A stretch of DNA of 33,977 nt, from positions 1 through 33,977 of the forward strand of contig JAKSRR010000023.1 in assembly GCA_024403455.1 (NCBI GenBank), written 5' to 3'. The first letter of the stretch is position 1, and every line of letters begins with the position of its first letter. The notes below the pieces were generated by a model. The model did no database searches. It was not told where the DNA came from and worked only from the letters and a program-made list of their open reading frames with translations. Source of the stretch: Lachnospiraceae bacterium (GTDB lineage Bacteria; Bacillota; Clostridia; Lachnospirales; Lachnospiraceae). The position numbers were made by a program, and so were the translations under genes. This document shows, in pieces, positions 1 through 7,428 of the stretch.

Positions 1-2
1 CA

Positions 3-125
3 TTTCCTTATGTAGATATTTTGAGATATGGAGGAAAACTTCCGAGCCAGCCAGATGGTGTTATCAAGTTTTCATGTCCTGATGTAGATGTACTTAATAT
101 ATTCAAAATAGAAGTAGAAGAATGA
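3..125 (+). CDS. 3' end of an unidentified gene, truncated by the window edge
   Basis: An open frame runs in from the left edge for 40 codons and stops at TGA 123-125. The readable C-terminus begins FPYVDILRYGGKLPSQPDGV and ends NIFKIEVEE. The stop overlaps the ATG of the next ORF as ATGA, so the two are probably translationally coupled and belong to one operon. I recognise no family from this fragment and assign no function. That it is coding is inferred from the open frame and the ATGA junction. Confidence 0.5.
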   Translation, partial: FPYVDILRYGGKLPSQPDGVIKFSCPDVDVLNIFKIEVEE

Positions 126-331
126 AAGAAGGGTTTATTTTGAAAGATGTAGAATTTCTTTTTCCTTACCAGGGGAAAATATGTCCAATAGCAAATGAAT
201 CTTGTCCATATAAACTATGTTGTACGGATTGTGATTTGTATAATAGCTTAGGAAGGGTTAAAAAGCTGGCAAATAAGACTCAGTGCGATACAGATATACA
301 ACATAACGGGACAAAAATTCAGGTGAGTTGA
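122..331 (+). CDS. Small cysteine-rich hypothetical protein
   Basis: This encodes 69 residues with six cysteines, at positions 21, 28, 33, 34, 37 and 55. Four or five of them cluster in CPIANESCPYKLCCTDC, which could bind a metal or form disulfides. There is no signal peptide and no membrane segment. The start overlaps the stop of the upstream fragment as ATGA, which supports real translation by coupling. No family is recognised. The gene sits at the left edge of an AT-rich accessory stretch, and its partner function lies outside the window. Confidence 0.5.
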   Translation: MKEGFILKDVEFLFPYQGKICPIANESCPYKLCCTDCDLYNSLGRVKKLANKTQCDTDIQHNGTKIQVS

Positions 332-417
332 TAATTGAAAGTTAATGATATACCATGAGAAGGTTTCTTCATAATATATATAGCAGTGAAAAAAGTGTAT
401 ATATAGCATACTACACT

Positions 418-440
418 CGATTTACACTCGGTGAAAATCG
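418..440. repeat. Imperfect palindrome with 9 of 10 paired arm positions
   Basis: The arms are CGATTT-A-CAC and GTG-A-AAATCG around a TCG centre, with one A/A mismatch. The left arm overlaps the second copy of an 8-bp direct repeat TACACTCG spaced by 11 bp. It could be a protein-binding site or a recombination-site remnant. No downstream T-run makes it a terminator. Confidence 0.4.
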
Positions 441-573
441 GGAAATGTGAAAATGTCAATAAATAGTAGTATTAGTATGATATTTCTCAATATATGGTAT
501 TTTTGCTGGGGTTAAATTTTGTTCATGTGTTCTCAAAGAGATAAGGATTACTGCGAATTGCAGTTTATGGAAA

Positions 574-609
574 GAACTCCCGAGTTTACTCGAGGAGTTC
601 TTTTTATTT
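574..609 (+). terminator. Rho-independent terminator
   Basis: The stem pairs GAACTCCCGAG with CTCG(A)GGAGTTC, with one bulged A and a TTTA loop. It is followed by TTTTTATTT. No gene lies immediately upstream, so this is an orphan terminator. Confidence 0.8.
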
Positions 610-655
610 GCCCCATATCAAAGTGCCATTTCATTTGTATAAGAATTTTTTTGCG

Positions 656-717
656 TATTTGACGAGCGTCAAATAATGACTTATACTATGCTTGGTGTAT
701 TTGACGAGCGTCAAATA
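656..717 (+). promoter_or_regulatory. Promoter with two identical palindromic operators
   Basis: The perfect inverted repeat TATTTGACG-AG-CGTCAAATA occurs at 656-675 and again, identical, at 698-717. The centres are 42 bp apart, four helical turns, so bound dimers would lie on the same DNA face. The first copy contains the -35 TTGACG (659-664). The -10 TATACT is at 682-687 with an optimal 17-bp spacer, putting the transcription start near 694. The second operator then covers the initially transcribed region. This is typical of an autorepressed toxin-antitoxin promoter. The likely repressor is the HTH protein at 1557-2354 (inference). Confidence 0.8.
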
Positions 718-754
718 CAAAGAATATTGTGCTGATTATAAAAGGAGTAACAGA

Positions 755-1570
755 TTGGTGGAGACAAGAATAATCCTAGAAAAGCAGGATTTAACCTATT
801 TAAAGTGGTCACATATACGTACTTCCAGCGGCACTGCTGGCACATTTTTAAAGTCCGAGTCTAATATGGATGGAGTTAAAAAGTATTATAAGCTTTCAAA
901 TTTTGACCCGGTAAATGGTATCGTAGGTCACGAATGTGTAAATGAAATCATTGTGGATAGAATGCTTACGCTTCTTGGGGTGGAACATTTGAATTATGAA
1001 CTGATCAATGCGGATATTGAAATTGAAGGAAATACGTATTCCACATTTTTATGTGTATCGGAGGATTTTAAGAAACGTGGCGAGAGCAAGATTGCGCTAG
1101 ATAACTATTATAGAACAAATGCAATTCATGGCGAGAGCCATTATGACTTTTGTGTAAGAAATGGGTGGCAGGAATACATAGACGCAATGATTATTGTTGA
1201 TTATCTCATATTAAATAGAGATAGGCATGGTGCCAATATAGAAGTGCTTAGAAATGCCAGAGCACATAGTCTTAGAATAGCCCCGCTTTTTGATCATGGC
1301 TTGTCTTTGTTATATTCATGCATGACAGATGCAGATGCGAAAACTTTTGATGTATTAGAGGATAAAAGGTGTCGGAACTTTATAGGAAGTTATTCGTGTC
1401 TGGATAATGTGAAATTGGTAAAGAATCCTAAAAGAGTGTTCAAGAATAAATTACATGCTAGTGATAAAAATAAAATCTTTGAAGGACTGGAAAATATACT
1501 GTCTGAAACCTTTATTGATAAGATTTGGGAAATGATTTACGAAAGGTATCAAATATATGAAAAGCTATGA
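755..1570 (+). CDS. HipA/HipT-like serine/threonine kinase, predicted toxin
   Basis: From a TTG start this encodes 271 residues; a GTG three bases later is equally possible. AAAGGAG (741-747) fits either. The frame is open back to 692, but that start would lie inside the operator and at the predicted transcription start, so I reject it. Kinase features in order are a Gly-rich loop SSGTAG (24-29), a probable ATP lysine in KYYKLSNF (K46), an alpha-C-type glutamate (60 or 64), catalytic loop LNRDRHGAN (153-161) and metal-binding PLFDHGLSL (177-185). These are HipA-family hallmarks. HipA is usually near 440 residues; this protein lacks the N-terminal subdomain, as HipT does. Its last 14 bp overlap the next gene. 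By family analogy it would phosphorylate a translation-related target such as a tRNA synthetase; the substrate here is unknown. Confidence 0.75.
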   Translation: MVETRIILEKQDLTYLKWSHIRTSSGTAGTFLKSESNMDGVKKYYKLSNFDPVNGIVGHECVNEIIVDRMLTLLGVEHLNYELINADIEIEGNTYSTFLCVSEDFKKRGESKIALDNYYRTNAIHGESHYDFCVRNGWQEYIDAMIIVDYLILNRDRHGANIEVLRNARAHSLRIAPLFDHGLSLLYSCMTDADAKTFDVLEDKRCRNFIGSYSCLDNVKLVKNPKRVFKNKLHASDKNKIFEGLENILSETFIDKIWEMIYERYQIYEKL

Positions 1571-2354
1571 AATATATGATGAAGAAAATGATATATCCAT
1601 AGGAACATTGTTATATTATGAAAAAGAGCGCAGTTATATCATAGAGTTATGTGAGGGTTTAGATGAGTGGACTGCACCCATTATGTTTACCTATCTTATC
1701 AAGCAAAATAAGTATACAGTTCCTAGTGAAATTAGTTACCTGTGGGTTAAGGAAAGAATCATACCGAGTGGGCGTCAAAATATAAATTCGATTTTGAATA
1801 ATCATAAGCTGAAAGAATATAGTGAGATAGATTTTTTGGAACTGGCAGAAGGACGTTGTGCACAGGATCATTTATATGTAAGGAAAATAGATAGAGTACC
1901 AGAGTATGTTAAAGAAAGAGCAAAGAAGAATGTTAAGGAGTGCTCCCTGCTAGAAAATGATCGTTTGCTATGTTTTTTTGTGGATGGATGTACCAAGATC
2001 ATTTCGCTTGCTGACATTGCCGAAATTGAGGACGTAGATAAAATATTAAAGAATAAAATGCTAATGAGAAGTGTAAGCGTGGGCGTAGGAGGATATTCTA
2101 TATCATTCAATCGTTCAATAGATATATCAGCCGTTCTTCTCTATGATGAAGGGAAAGATATTCCGCTTACATTAAATGATTTTGCATTATTTGTTCAAAA
2201 CAATATAGTGGATACTTCTGGGGCGTGTGATATGCTAGAATGCTCAAGACAAAATCTTTCTTATATGGTAAAGGAAGGAAGTTTGAGCCCTATTAGATTA
2301 AATCTGAAAGGGAATCTATATTTAAAAGGTAATATCTCTGAAAAAATGTGGTAG
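1557..2354 (+). CDS. HipA N-subdomain-like/DUF2442-like/HTH fusion, predicted antitoxin
   Basis: This encodes 265 residues and its start lies inside the kinase gene (14-bp overlap). I read three parts. Residues 1-110 carry IGTLLYYEKERSYIIEL and WVKERIIPSGRQNI...FLELAEGR, which resembles the N-terminal subdomain of HipA (the HipS part of HipBST systems). Residues 135-205 fit DUF2442 (LCFFVDGCTKIISLADI... VGGYSISFNRSIDISAVLLYD). Residues 207-260 form an excisionase/MerR-type helix-turn-helix (TSGACDMLECSRQNLSYMVKEG). The domain calls are from memory of family patterns and are moderate for the first part. Context suggests it neutralises the kinase and represses the operon through the twin palindromes. 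The order is toxin first, unlike hipBA. Confidence 0.65.
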   Translation: MKSYEIYDEENDISIGTLLYYEKERSYIIELCEGLDEWTAPIMFTYLIKQNKYTVPSEISYLWVKERIIPSGRQNINSILNNHKLKEYSEIDFLELAEGRCAQDHLYVRKIDRVPEYVKERAKKNVKECSLLENDRLLCFFVDGCTKIISLADIAEIEDVDKILKNKMLMRSVSVGVGGYSISFNRSIDISAVLLYDEGKDIPLTLNDFALFVQNNIVDTSGACDMLECSRQNLSYMVKEGSLSPIRLNLKGNLYLKGNISEKMW

Positions 2355-2566
2355 CTGGCGAAAACAGGGAAAATAGACTGGATGGTAGTTACCTATGGTT
2401 TGTAAAGCCCAATTTAGGTGAGTCTTATTGTAGTTATGAGTTAATCTGGGAATGATGGTAATTGCTGACGAATTCAAGGTTTGCTGTCACGCATATGCCC
2501 TAGAAATATGGTATATTATAGGGTGATAATTTATAAGCATGTCTAAAAAGAGGCAGGTTAGAAAAT
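2355..2566 (+). promoter_or_regulatory. Intergenic region with extended -10 promoter for the HD-GYP gene
   Basis: No ORF is seen in these 212 bp. TGG-TATATT at 2509-2517 within ATATGGTATATTAT is a good extended -10 element. No -35 is at standard spacing; TTGCTG at 2481-2486 is 25 bp upstream. A purine-rich AAAAGAGG near 2546-2553 is a weak, distant ribosome site for the ATG at 2567. Confidence 0.5.
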
Positions 2567-5500
2567 ATGAAACCTTCATCTAGAAAATTAATTGGTCCTG
2601 GTGCACGAGTATTTCTCGTTGCTGTGGCTTGTATACTAATCAACTATGCAGGAAAAACGTTAGCATCAAATGTGGAATTACCCTTATGGTTGGACTCCAT
2701 AGGAACAGCATTTTGTGCCTATATTTATGGTCCCATCTGTGGGGCGATTGTTGGTATATCCGTAAATATTATGTACGGGTTCCAGGATTCCATGGCGTTT
2801 GTTTACTCCATAGTAAATCTTGCCACCGGTATCATTATTGGTCTTGCGGCGAAGAAGGGTGCAATCAATACTTTCTTTGAAACATCTAAAGTAGCCGCTT
2901 TGGTAACGCTTGTTTCTACGGCAATTTCTGCGCCGCTCAATATTATCTTTTATGAAGGAATGATGGGGAACAAGTGGGGAGATGCTGTTGTTGAATTTTT
3001 AAGACACCGTGGTTTCAATACTGTGGCTGCCTCCTCCATCGGAGAATTCTTCATCGACTTTGCAGATAAGATTGTTACCCTTGGGGTGTTATTCCTATTT
3101 GTAAAAGCTGTTCGTCGGATACGCAAAAAGAGTAAGAATAAGAAAAAGAAGAATATTGCAAGTGTGGTAACTATGATTTTATTAGCCACACTGCTTGTGA
3201 ATGGTTTGCCCCAAATGCAGGTAATGGCTGAAGACAAGGACGACGAAGAAGATTATGATTCTTACATTCAGACCATTTATAACAATACCAATGGTTTCTC
3301 CTGCGGTGAAGCAAATGACATAGTTGCCACCAATGATGGTGTGCTTTGGATTGCGACCTATGCCGGATTATACAGATATAGCGGAAGTGAGTTCCGCTAT
3401 ATGAGTGACTATTCTTCTATAAAGAATGCCAATGACTTATTTGTGGATGAGGAAGGTCGACTATGGGTTGGAACCAACGATATGGGTATCTCCATTTGTA
3501 CTAGGGAGGAAGTATCCAACATATTAGATACGAGAAGTGGCCTCCCTTCTAATTCCGTTCGAAGCATTATCAGAAACTCCAATGGTGATTACTTAGTTGG
3601 TACAAGTGGTAGCATGGCGGTGGTATCTCTATCGGGTGGTATTCGAACCAAGGAAGTGATTGATGAAATTCAGTATGCACAGAGCCTTGCGGCAGATGCG
3701 AGCGGACACACTGCAGCTGTTACCGCGCAGGGACAGTTATACTTACTGGACGGAACCGAGGTAAAAGCAAGCCTTACTGCAGAGGAAGGCGCCTTTACTA
3801 GCTGTAGATACAATAGCGACAGTTTGCTTTATGTGACTTCAGATGCGGGGGATATATATCTATATAACACTTCGTCCAATCAGTTTGTAGAACAGATGAA
3901 AATATCTATCCCAGGCTTAACTCATTTAAATAACACGTATGAAATGGAAAATGGTGTTGTTTTTGTATGTGCGGATAATGGTGTTTGCTATTTGGATAAA
4001 AAGTATAATGCCCATGAAATTACCACGGGGGCATTCAATAGTTCTATCGACAATATGACGGTGGACTATCAGGGAAATATTTGGTTTAGTTCATCTAGAC
4101 AGGGATTATTAAAGCTTTGTCCTTCTGCCTTTTCTGAACTATTTACCATTGCCGGTGTAAGCGAAAAAGTAGTCAATGCTGTTACTGTTTGGCAGGATAA
4201 GATTTATTGCGGAACCGATAAAGGACTTGATATCATTGATCAGTCTACAGGCAGTGCGGTTACCAGTGAATTAGCGGAAGAATTAGATGGAATTCGTATT
4301 CGAAATCTGTATGTGGATTCCAAGAATAGACTATGGATTTGCTCCACCGCAGGATATGTGATTCGTGTGGAGGCAGATGGAAGTACACTTCATCTAGGCG
4401 CAGAGGAAGGTGTGATTGGTTCAAAATTCCGTCAGGCACTGGAACTGCAGGATGGTACGATTGCTATTGCAAGCGATAAGGGTGTTTCTGTAATTGATGA
4501 TACAGAGGTGGTTTATACCTTGGATAGCAATGCGGGAATTACCAATCCTATTGTGCTCTGTATGTGTCAGAGAGAAGATGGAACGATTTTCCTGGGCACG
4601 GATGGCGGCGGTATTGTTGTTGTAAAGAACGGAAAAGTTATTGAGAATTATACCAGTGAAGAACTGGGCTCAGATATCATTCTTCGAATTGCAAAGGACA
4701 GGGATGCAGAGGGTGTATTTGTGGTTACTAGTAATGGCCTTTGTTACATTTCTGCAGAGGATGAAATTCTACAACTGTCGACATTCCCTTACAGTAACAA
4801 CTTTGATATCTACGACAATGGAGAAGGGCTTCTTTTTGTCACGGGTAGTGCAGGTATTTATGTGGTGAAGAAGGAAGAACTCCTTAATGGTGAGAGAGTT
4901 CACTATGAACAGCTAAATTATATTAATGGTCTCAGGCAGACCATTACAGCAAATTCCTGGAACTGTGTAGAAAACGATGCAACATGGTATATCTGTAATA
5001 ATGCCGGCGTCACCAGATTGGATCTTACCCAGTACCAAAAGAGTGCAAAGTCCTTCCGCTTGATTATCAGTTCCATGAGGATTAATGATGTTACACACAT
5101 GGTTAATCGTAGTGAAGATATTGTGCTTGCTGGAGAAGATGTTGTTCTAGAACTGGTTCCTGAAATTATCAATTATACGGCCGAAGATCCAACCGTTCGC
5201 TACTATATGGAGGGATATGATAAGGCCCCCATTGATGTCAGACAGTCGGAACTGCGTTCTGTGGAGTACAGAGGGTTACCCTCCGGAACCTATAAGTTCC
5301 ATTTGGCAGTGATTAATAAATACGGCAATGTTGCAGAAGAGCAGATTTATACCATCGTGCGTCAGCAGGATTTTTACGAGCAGCAGATTTTTATAATTTA
5401 CTTCTTTGTAGAACTGGCGGTTATCATCGCATGGATTGCCTGGGTTATTACCAGAACCTTCATGCAGAAAGCGCTGGAAAGCAAGAACCGCGAAGTTGAG

Positions 5501-6130
5501 CATGCACTAGAACAGGTTCGCTTAGGAAATGAAACCATTTTAACCATTGCAAAGACCGTGGATGCGAAGGATGAGAATACCAGCCAGCATTCCTTCCGTG
5601 TATCAGAATATTCTGTACGCATTGGTAAGAAACTTGGCTATGATGAAGAGACTTGCGAAGACCTTCGTAAGTCTGCCCTTCTTCACGATATTGGAAAGAT
5701 TGGTATTCCAGACAGAGTGCTTAACAAACCTGCAAAGTTAGATGATGAAGAGTACGCTATTATGAAGTCGCATGTTACCCGTGGTGGTGAGATTTTAAAG
5801 GATTTCACCTTCATTCCTCACGTGCAGGAAGGTGCACTATATCATCATGAGCGTTATGATGGAAAGGGTTATGCCCATGGTCTGAAGGGAGAGGAAATCC
5901 CTGAGTTTGCAAGAATCATCGGTGTGGCTGATGCGTTCGATGCGATGACGGCCAACAGAGTATATCGTAAGAAACTGGATTTGGATTTTGTAATTGGAGA
6001 GATAAAGAGATGTAGAGGAACGCAGTTTGATCCACGCATGGCGGATATTTTGCTGGATCTGATAGCTAGCGGCGAGATTGACGTCACTGAACTGTATCAG
6101 AGCAGTCAGAAGGAGGCAACCAATGAATAA
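2567..6130 (+). CDS. Membrane HD-GYP cyclic-di-GMP phosphodiesterase with ECF-S-like and propeller sensor domains
   Basis: The product has 1187 residues. Residues 10-182 hold about five hydrophobic helices resembling the substrate-binding S component of ECF transporters. A basic stretch and another hydrophobic segment (197-220) follow. Residues 230-850 are repeats of the two-component-regulator propeller type, e.g. NDGVLWIATYAGLYRY and EGRLWVGTNDMGISI. A Y_Y_Y-like domain (about 860-936), a transmembrane helix (about 942-965), a short coiled coil and HD-GYP follow. HD-GYP has HDIGK (1040-1044) and HHERYDGKGYA (1093-1103), with the usual proline replaced by alanine. Metal-binding histidines and aspartates are intact, so hydrolysis of cyclic-di-GMP is plausible. 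The sensor should be outside and the catalytic domain inside. The next gene overlaps by 8 bp and encodes a likely ligand-binding partner. Confidence 0.85.
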   Translation: MKPSSRKLIGPGARVFLVAVACILINYAGKTLASNVELPLWLDSIGTAFCAYIYGPICGAIVGISVNIMYGFQDSMAFVYSIVNLATGIIIGLAAKKGAINTFFETSKVAALVTLVSTAISAPLNIIFYEGMMGNKWGDAVVEFLRHRGFNTVAASSIGEFFIDFADKIVTLGVLFLFVKAVRRIRKKSKNKKKKNIASVVTMILLATLLVNGLPQMQVMAEDKDDEEDYDSYIQTIYNNTNGFSCGEANDIVATNDGVLWIATYAGLYRYSGSEFRYMSDYSSIKNANDLFVDEEGRLWVGTNDMGISICTREEVSNILDTRSGLPSNSVRSIIRNSNGDYLVGTSGSMAVVSLSGGIRTKEVIDEIQYAQSLAADASGHTAAVTAQGQLYLLDGTEVKASLTAEEGAFTSCRYNSDSLLYVTSDAGDIYLYNTSSNQFVEQMKISIPGLTHLNNTYEMENGVVFVCADNGVCYLDKKYNAHEITTGAFNSSIDNMTVDYQGNIWFSSSRQGLLKLCPSAFSELFTIAGVSEKVVNAVTVWQDKIYCGTDKGLDIIDQSTGSAVTSELAEELDGIRIRNLYVDSKNRLWICSTAGYVIRVEADGSTLHLGAEEGVIGSKFRQALELQDGTIAIASDKGVSVIDDTEVVYTLDSNAGITNPIVLCMCQREDGTIFLGTDGGGIVVVKNGKVIENYTSEELGSDIILRIAKDRDAEGVFVVTSNGLCYISAEDEILQLSTFPYSNNFDIYDNGEGLLFVTGSAGIYVVKKEELLNGERVHYEQLNYINGLRQTITANSWNCVENDATWYICNNAGVTRLDLTQYQKSAKSFRLIISSMRINDVTHMVNRSEDIVLAGEDVVLELVPEIINYTAEDPTVRYYMEGYDKAPIDVRQSELRSVEYRGLPSGTYKFHLAVINKYGNVAEEQIYTIVRQQDFYEQQIFIIYFFVELAVIIAWIAWVITRTFMQKALESKNREVEHALEQVRLGNETILTIAKTVDAKDENTSQHSFRVSEYSVRIGKKLGYDEETCEDLRKSALLHDIGKIGIPDRVLNKPAKLDDEEYAIMKSHVTRGGEILKDFTFIPHVQEGALYHHERYDGKGYAHGLKGEEIPEFARIIGVADAFDAMTANRVYRKKLDLDFVIGEIKRCRGTQFDPRMADILLDLIASGEIDVTELYQSSQKEATNE

Positions 6131-7319
6131 ATCCAGCAGAGTAGCAAGATATCTCATTACCCTATGTGCTTCTCTACTAATGATTGGAATTATGACAGTC
6201 ATTCACTACAGTAATGTGAAAGAAGAAAAGCATATCAAAGTGGGATTCATTTATGTTTCCGATATTAACAATCCCTACACCTACAATTTCATTAGAGCGC
6301 AGAAAGCGATTGAAGAAACTTATGGCGATCAGGTAGAAACCATTGCGGAATACAATGTTCCGGAAGGAAATGAAGGAGCTGCCATTGAGAGATTGCTTGC
6401 AGCGAAATGCGATATTATTTTTGGGACTAGCTATGGATATTGTCAGTCGCTAAAAGAAACGGCTAAGGAACATCCGGAAATCGTATTTTGTGCAGCAACT
6501 GCCGACAATGCAGAGGATCCCATAGTAGAGAATTATCACAGCTACATGGGAAGGATATACGAGGGCCGCTATGTTAGTGGGATTGTTGCCGGTATGAAAA
6601 TCAAGGAATTGATAGATGCTGGTATGATTGATCCCGAAAATGTTGTGATTGGCTATGTGGGTGCATTCCCCTATGCAGAAGTTATTTCTGGATATACTGC
6701 ATTTTATCTAGGTGTAAAAGATATTGTTCCTAATGTCACCATGAAGGTGAAATATACTTACTCCTGGAGCGATTATGCGACAGAAAAGAAACTGGCGAAA
6801 GAGTTGATTGAAGAAGGCTGTGTGGTGATTTCACAGCATTCCGATACCTACGGACCGGCGGTTGCCTGTGAGGAAGCAGTGGGAGAACATATCGTATATC
6901 ATGTAGGATACAACCAGAGTATGTTTGAGGTTGCCCCCACTACTTCTTTGGTGAGCTGCCGAATTAACTGGAATCCGTACATGGTGGCTGCAGTAGGTGC
7001 AGTATTAGAGGATCAGGATATAGAGGCTTCTTTGGATGCCACCCGTTTTGCGCAGGATGCCTGTGCAGGATTTGATAGTGGCTGGGTCGAGATGCTGGAG
7101 TTAAATGAGGTTATCGTTTCACAGGAGACGAAGGATTTGGTGGAGCAGTATATTCAGGAGTTTAAGACCAATCCGCATAGCATCTTTGTTGGAGACTATA
7201 AAGGAACCAATCCATTTGATGAAAGCGACGTTATTGATTTATCAAATGGATATGAGGAGAATGCGTCTTGCTCAGCACCATCCTTTAGTTATGTGCTGGA
7301 TGATATTATTGTTGAATAG
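6123..7319 (+). CDS. Membrane-anchored BMP/PnrA-family substrate-binding protein
   Basis: AAGGAGG (6110-6116) sits six bases before the ATG at 6123. The gene overlaps the end of the HD-GYP gene by 8 bp, which implies coupled translation. The 398-residue product has a hydrophobic segment at about 8-28 with no proper lipobox (LITLC), so it is probably a signal-anchored extracytoplasmic protein. The rest matches the basic membrane protein family of nucleoside-binding proteins: KVGFIYVSDINNPYTYNF at the start, CDIIFGTSYGY, GYVGAFPYAEVISGYTAFYLGVK, ISQHSDTYGPAVACEE and VGYNQSMFEVAPTTSLVSCRINW. No permease or ATPase gene is adjacent, so a sensory role feeding ligand information to the upstream receptor is more likely than transport (inference). 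Confidence 0.8.
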   Translation: MNKSSRVARYLITLCASLLMIGIMTVIHYSNVKEEKHIKVGFIYVSDINNPYTYNFIRAQKAIEETYGDQVETIAEYNVPEGNEGAAIERLLAAKCDIIFGTSYGYCQSLKETAKEHPEIVFCAATADNAEDPIVENYHSYMGRIYEGRYVSGIVAGMKIKELIDAGMIDPENVVIGYVGAFPYAEVISGYTAFYLGVKDIVPNVTMKVKYTYSWSDYATEKKLAKELIEEGCVVISQHSDTYGPAVACEEAVGEHIVYHVGYNQSMFEVAPTTSLVSCRINWNPYMVAAVGAVLEDQDIEASLDATRFAQDACAGFDSGWVEMLELNEVIVSQETKDLVEQYIQEFKTNPHSIFVGDYKGTNPFDESDVIDLSNGYEENASCSAPSFSYVLDDIIVE

Positions 7320-7428
7320 CAGGGTGGAAAATCTATTCTCTAGTGTGGGGAGAAATTGTTCCGCGAACTGTAATGCAAATGATTGTGATGGAATAGACTA
7401 AAGACTAAATGATTGTGGCATAAAGCAT

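Larger units (their letters stand above)
332..654. other. Intergenic region with palindrome and orphan terminator
   Basis: No convincing ORF is seen on either strand here. The region is AT-rich and holds an imperfect palindrome (418-440), a direct repeat TACACTCG (412-419 and 423-430), an ATATGGTAT element with an extended -10 look (495-503), and a strong intrinsic terminator (574-609). The terminator is more than 240 bp past the last stop codon, so it may end a long 3' UTR or a short non-coding transcript starting near 510. Confidence 0.5.
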
